Shown here in pieces: positions 60,124-64,000 of a stretch of 64,000 nucleotides of DNA. The first letter of the stretch is position 1; each line of letters opens with the position of its first letter. Below the pieces are notes generated by a model. It was not told the origin of the DNA and did not search any database. It saw nothing but the letters and a program-made list of their open reading frames with translations. A program made the position numbers and the translations under genes. Source of the stretch: Fluviispira sanaruensis (lineage in GTDB: Bacteria; Bdellovibrionota_B; Oligoflexia; Silvanigrellales; Silvanigrellaceae); assembly GCF_004295685.1 (NCBI RefSeq), contig NZ_AP019368.1, forward strand, positions 1,492,364 through 1,556,363, written 5' to 3'.

Positions 60124-60804
60124 ATGAGTTCTCCTTTTCACAATAGTCTTTTTCACTTTTTACTTTCCCGTAAAGAAAATTTAATTTCATCACATGTTGC
60201 AATTATGGGTGGTGTCAGTGGATCTCGTTTTGCTTTTGAAGATAAACTTTTTGATCTACCCCTTGTGATTTTTGACTTTGAAACGACAGGGCTTGATACA
60301 CGTACAGCAAAGATTATAGAAATTGGTGCTATCAAATACTTAGGACGCAAAGAAGTGGCACGCTTTTCTGAATTGATCGATCCCAAAGAAAATGTTTCGG
60401 AAGAAATTACCCGCATCACTGGAATTGACAACAGTATGTTAGTTGGCAAACCTTCAATTCAGGAAATTCTCCCTAAATTCCATGATTTTTTAAGAGGTTG
60501 TGTGGGTTTTGCCCACAATGCTGAGTTTGATGTAGGTATGTTGCATCATGAATCATATCGTCTTGGAATTTCTTGTGATTATACAATTTTTTGTTCATTA
60601 AAAATGGCTCGCTCACTGGTAAAAATAGAGAGACGTAACTTGGATGCACTTGCAGCCCATTATGGTTTGACATTTGAATCGCGTCACCGTTCTATTGGCG
60701 ATATTTTAGTTACAGCAGGTGTGCTTTGGCGTATGATAGACGAGAACCCTGAGTTACAGACAATTGCAGATTTTTCGTCCTATCGAGAACCAATGTTAGG
60801 ATAG
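60124..60804 (+). CDS. DnaQ-like DEDDh 3'-5' exonuclease
   Basis: 226 residues. Motifs: ExoI VIFDFETTGLDT (Asp and Glu), ExoII GFAHNAEFDVGML (Asp), and ExoIII RHRSIGD (His and Asp) form a complete DEDDh set. The N-terminal 40 residues (HNSLFHFLLSRKENLI) are additional. It may be the proofreading subunit or a standalone nuclease; epsilon's polymerase-binding tail is not clear. It follows the LysR gene closely. Confidence 0.88.
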   Translation: MSSPFHNSLFHFLLSRKENLISSHVAIMGGVSGSRFAFEDKLFDLPLVIFDFETTGLDTRTAKIIEIGAIKYLGRKEVARFSELIDPKENVSEEITRITGIDNSMLVGKPSIQEILPKFHDFLRGCVGFAHNAEFDVGMLHHESYRLGISCDYTIFCSLKMARSLVKIERRNLDALAAHYGLTFESRHRSIGDILVTAGVLWRMIDENPELQTIADFSSYREPMLG

Positions 60805-60828
60805 ATAAAATATTGGGAAAATATACGA

Positions 60829-63027
60829 GTGAAATATAAGCTAAACATATTTTTATTTTCTATATTAACCATTATTACAAATTTTTTATTTTTCTTTAGA
60901 GTAATTAACAAAGACTTAGCTTGGCTGTCATTTCCGATTTCGCTCCTTTTTTTAAATTGGTTGGATCTATTTATTTTTAGAGGTCTTTTCTTATATAAAA
61001 ACCTGTCTAAACAAAGAATTGATCTCAATTTAAATGCTGCAGGAATAAAATCACATTCATTGCATAAAAAATTAATACTTAGAATTCTTATAGTCAGTTT
61101 GCTTTCACTAAGTGGTTTTACTTATTTTATGAAGGATGATCTAAACGAAACTATCAATTATATTTCTGAGAAATTTAAATTTACTCAGCCTTATATAAAG
61201 ATAGAGCATCCAACATATTCAGAAGCCTCAACAGAAGAAATTAAACTTTCAAATAATAACATGAAAATATTGTTAGATACATCATCTTATTTAGAATTTA
61301 AAATAAAAAACTTTAAATCAAATACGAGTTGGAAGCTTAATATAAAATATAAAAATTATGATAAAGACAATGAATACAATTATCAATTATCGGAATCGGG
61401 TGTGTGGTCATCTTCTGTCGCTTCCCTTTATGAAAATTTAAAGAAAGATAAGAATGAGCTTGCTACCGTTAATAAAAATGAAGTTAAAATTGTAGATTAT
61501 ACTTTAACTAATGGTACAGATCAGTTTATTGGAAGCATTGAAATTACACCGACTCCCTTACCAATTCTAAAATTTGAGCATGTACAAATGCCGGAGCAAG
61601 ATATAGCTAAAAGTATTGGTAAACTTTATTTTTACTTAAATGCATCTTCTTCTGTTCCTTTGTCTTTGATTTCTCTTTCTATACGGACGAAATCTGGATA
61701 CCATTTTGATAAAACAATTGCTGAATTTGCAAACGCTTCTCAGCTTTCTTTTGTTTCTGAATTAACTGAGCTTGTGACTTTAGGTATTCCGTTTATGCCT
61801 GAAGACACTCTCTATGTAAAAGCAATAGCAAAAACTGTGCTCACTGATATTATTGGGGAGTCAAAAGAACTCGAGTTTCCTGTTCGCACTCCCATGCAAG
61901 TAAGAAAAGATATTATATTAAATTTGGAAAAAGCTTTAAAAAATCTTAATTCTATTAAATCTTTTATTAATTCTGAAAAGGAAAAGGTTTTTGAGCCGCT
62001 GGCAAAAAGCGCTCAATTGGCAATGCAATTAGGGCGCTCCGGCATGGTGCGAAAAAATATTATTGAAACAATGAGTTATGTTGAGAATATTAATAAAAAA
62101 AATGATAAATATTATAAAGATTCAGTAAAAAAAATTCAATTAACACTTGATATGCTAAAGCGACAACAGAAAATGGAAGAAGGTGGTAATCTTCTCGCAC
62201 GACTGCAAAATTTAAAGTATAATATCGCAAAATTAAAAAACTCGGAAGGGAATTTCGATGAAATTCTTGCTGAGACGAATGATCTAAAAAATAAGTCAAG
62301 TGATTTAAATAAACAATTATTAATATTATCTCAACAATCTTCTTATGGATTATCTCAACTTGAAAAATCAATTGTCCAAAATATTTTACAAAGTGATAAA
62401 ACTTTTGATAAATTAAAAGAAACTGAGTCACAGCTCAAATTAAAAAATTTTAATGAAGCGCAAAAAAATGCCCAAACAGCGGCTGAAATGGGTATGAGTC
62501 ATCTGGGCACAGCTATGCAAATTCTCCAACAAGCAAGAAATCGGACAATCCAAGAAGCGCGCAAGAATTTACAAAATGCGGACAACCATATTGAAAAAAC
62601 AAGAGAAAATGAGAATAGAAATATGGTTTTGCAGGAATTGGCTCAAGCAAAAAAAAGTTTGGATAAAACACCACAAATTAATGATGATTTTAATGAGTCA
62701 TTATCTGAAGCAAAAGAAGAGACATCGGCTGCGCAACAAAATGCTCAGCTTGAAAATTCAAGTGAAATGGAAAAAAGTAGACAATTAGCGCAATTTGCTA
62801 TAGAAAAAGCCCTAATGAGCTTGCAAAATGAAGAAGATAGTGACAAGGATTTACAAAAGGAACAAGATGCGCGCGCTTTTCGTTCATCGATGGATGTGCT
62901 TGCCGCTCAAGGCATGCTCGATTCTAGCTGGAGAAAAAAAATTCTTGAAGAAATTGCGCGCCTCAAAAGCCATGGAGAGCAATCCGATTCTCCCATGATC
63001 CGATATCTTGAAAGTAGGCTCCGATAA
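60829..63027 (+). CDS. Large membrane and coiled-coil protein, DUF4175-like architecture
   Basis: 732 residues from GTG 60829. Two N-terminal helices (about 5-50), a third at about 75-95, a beta-rich region (about 120-330: YIKIEHPTYSEASTEEIKL, an Ig-like start), and a long helical/coiled-coil C-terminal half rich in Gln/Lys/Glu with repeated NA/QA units (AQKNAQTAAEMGMSHL). Three membrane segments plus Ig plus long helices matches the layout of DUF4175 proteins, but I cannot verify this from sequence alone. A short gene starts 0 bases after its stop. Confidence 0.6.
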   Translation: MKYKLNIFLFSILTIITNFLFFFRVINKDLAWLSFPISLLFLNWLDLFIFRGLFLYKNLSKQRIDLNLNAAGIKSHSLHKKLILRILIVSLLSLSGFTYFMKDDLNETINYISEKFKFTQPYIKIEHPTYSEASTEEIKLSNNNMKILLDTSSYLEFKIKNFKSNTSWKLNIKYKNYDKDNEYNYQLSESGVWSSSVASLYENLKKDKNELATVNKNEVKIVDYTLTNGTDQFIGSIEITPTPLPILKFEHVQMPEQDIAKSIGKLYFYLNASSSVPLSLISLSIRTKSGYHFDKTIAEFANASQLSFVSELTELVTLGIPFMPEDTLYVKAIAKTVLTDIIGESKELEFPVRTPMQVRKDIILNLEKALKNLNSIKSFINSEKEKVFEPLAKSAQLAMQLGRSGMVRKNIIETMSYVENINKKNDKYYKDSVKKIQLTLDMLKRQQKMEEGGNLLARLQNLKYNIAKLKNSEGNFDEILAETNDLKNKSSDLNKQLLILSQQSSYGLSQLEKSIVQNILQSDKTFDKLKETESQLKLKNFNEAQKNAQTAAEMGMSHLGTAMQILQQARNRTIQEARKNLQNADNHIEKTRENENRNMVLQELAQAKKSLDKTPQINDDFNESLSEAKEETSAAQQNAQLENSSEMEKSRQLAQFAIEKALMSLQNEEDSDKDLQKEQDARAFRSSMDVLAAQGMLDSSWRKKILEEIARLKSHGEQSDSPMIRYLESRLR

Positions 63028-63516
63028 ATGCAAAGTAATCAATATCGAAAAAAAATAAAAGGTGTTTCTTTCCATCATCGAAGTTCTCAGCCTATTTATA
63101 AAAAAAATAAAAAGTATTTATCTGAATATTTTGATTTAGAAATTTTAGACAATCAAATAAAAATAGAAACACCTTTACCCATGTATGCTCAAGATATTCG
63201 TAATCTAATGTGTGATCAAGGTCGAAATATAATCAATACTTTTGTCTCAGAATGCGTTGATTCCATAGCAAAATGGACTGGAATAATTAAAGCTATGGAA
63301 AGATGTTTTATGAATGAGAATCTTTATCAATCCGAATTATATCTTACAGAAAACTTTTGTGATGAAAATATATATAAAAATAAGGAACTCGAGATTTTTT
63401 TATCAACAAAAAGTCTCTTAGCATTGTGGCGTCATCGCCTAGCAATGTTAGAAATGATTGTTGAAGCGCAGGGTTCGCTCAGAAATATTAAATATAAAAT
63501 TAATATAAAAAAGTAA
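63028..63516 (+). CDS. Small cytoplasmic protein, unknown
   Basis: 162 residues, ATG 63028 directly after the preceding TAA, so translation is coupled. Basic N-terminus (YRKKIKGVSFHHRSS), then a helical-looking body with three Cys (MCDQG, SECVD, ERCFM) and WRHRLAMLEMIVEAQGSL at the end. No family recognised. It overlaps the convergent barrel gene by 17 bases. Confidence 0.6.
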   Translation: MQSNQYRKKIKGVSFHHRSSQPIYKKNKKYLSEYFDLEILDNQIKIETPLPMYAQDIRNLMCDQGRNIINTFVSECVDSIAKWTGIIKAMERCFMNENLYQSELYLTENFCDENIYKNKELEIFLSTKSLLALWRHRLAMLEMIVEAQGSLRNIKYKINIKK

Positions 63517-64000
63517 TGCCAGCAGTATATCTTTCGTCATAATAATTTTTTGAATTTAAACGATAGCCTGAAGGCGATATTTTATAAGCAACTTTGAAAC
63601 GTAAATATTCTGTGATATAAAAAGATAAGCCACCTCCTAAATTCCAAGTTAACTTTTGATTTTGACAAGTCGCATCATTGAAATAATCGCGAGAACAAAC
63701 ACTTCTCATCAACAAACCACCAGAAATGGAGGGATTAACATACACCCAATTCGGAGAAACTATTAAATTGATATATGTGTCTGAGGTGTCGTTTTCTTGT
63801 TTTAGAGTCCCACTTGGCAGGATGAGACCTTTGTTTATCAACGAATTTTTGTAATCATCTGAATATTCGTAAATATCTTGAGTGAAGCTTTTTCCAATGC
63901 CCAGTTCAAAAAATCGATTGAGTGGAATTCCCAATTCTAATCCCCAAGTAAATTGAGTGTTTTTATACGTTGTGGAGAATGTTGTTTCATAATTCCCGTT
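63500..64000 (-). CDS. Outer-membrane beta-barrel protein (N-terminus missing)
   Basis: The frame remains open to the window edge, so only the last 166 codons are visible. Alternating polar/hydrophobic strands with glycine/aromatic turns (FTWGLELGIPLNRFFELGIG, WNLGGGLSFYITEYLRFKVAYKI) and the terminal aromatic-rich RYTAGITFLY are characteristic of an outer-membrane barrel, ending in the usual aromatic C-terminus. Three Cys occur mid-sequence. The specific family cannot be told. Overlaps the upstream gene by 17 bases. Confidence 0.7.
   Translation of the reverse strand, partial: NGNYETTFSTTYKNTQFTWGLELGIPLNRFFELGIGKSFTQDIYEYSDDYKNSLINKGLILPSGTLKQENDTSDTYINLIVSPNWVYVNPSISGGLLMRSVCSRDYFNDATCQNQKLTWNLGGGLSFYITEYLRFKVAYKISPSGYRLNSKNYYDERYTAGITFLY

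Overview
The window is one contiguous stretch of an AT-rich (roughly one third G+C by eye) Gram-negative bacterial chromosome with dense short operons on both strands. The gene mix is: an EmrA/EmrB tripartite efflux pair, lipoproteins, an outer-membrane barrel, a RegB/RegA-type sensor pair, a Ski2-like DExH helicase, a leucine dehydrogenase, an NFACT protein, many secreted proteins of unknown family, and frequent TTG/GTG starts. This fits a Bdellovibrionota/Oligoflexia-type bacterium, perhaps a Silvanigrella relative. That placement is an inference from gene content and not a phylogenetic result. No rRNA, tRNA, CRISPR array or intact mobile element was found.

Layout. 1-7.8 kb: emrAB-like efflux (5' end cut off), iron/manganese superoxide dismutase, an Eis-like acetyltransferase overlapping a POT-type peptide transporter, and a two-gene ABC exporter on the minus strand. 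8-17 kb: FMN-binding glutamate synthase-like oxidoreductase, a periplasmic metallo-beta-lactamase-fold protein with an altered metal motif, an APC amino-acid permease, a lipoprotein plus predicted aminopeptidase operon, and an MFS exporter. The exporter has an 18-residue leader peptide (17020-16964, minus strand) upstream of it. 17.3-20.3 kb: leucine dehydrogenase, EVE-domain protein, thiolase and a small cationic peptide gene. 20.4-32.8 kb is the most accessory part: a miniature M13 peptidase, SGNH/GDSL hydrolase, Ski2-like helicase, PaaK-like adenylate-forming enzyme, small secreted protein, LCM-type methyltransferase, a broken VMO-I-like gene carrying what looks like an IS200/IS605 right end, and a TerB-like/SPFH pair. 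33-40.3 kb: MHS-type MFS transporter, Cds1-like PLP enzyme, RegA/RegB-type two-component system divergent from a YtkA-like anchored protein, and a DUF3857-transglutaminase protein whose 3' end lies in a 28-bp tandem triplication. 40.3-45.6 kb: trmL, engB, lipoamide dehydrogenase plus a 2-oxo acid dehydrogenase E2, and a BMP-type binding protein. 45.6-54.5 kb: two secreted unknowns, uridine phosphorylase, argS, radA, an RlmD/TrmA-family methyltransferase and a FapA-like protein. 54.5-57.1 kb: exopolysaccharide priming sugar transferase and GT4 glycosyltransferase. 57.3-64 kb: NFACT protein lacking the usual DR pair, LysR regulator, DnaQ-like exonuclease, a large membrane/coiled-coil protein and a partial beta-barrel.

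The best candidate for an undescribed system is the leader-peptide/MFS unit at 15532-17077. It has a good promoter, a ribosome site, a GC-rich 18-codon ORF ending in ...PASPGPA-stop, a hairpin right after its stop, and then the efflux gene. This is the layout of translation-arrest control of drug exporters. Several starts were moved downstream of the longest possible ORF because the longer start codon overlaps the ribosome binding site (23756, 28371, 33190, 35561, 41765, 43219, 46232, 47462, 54482, 57108).
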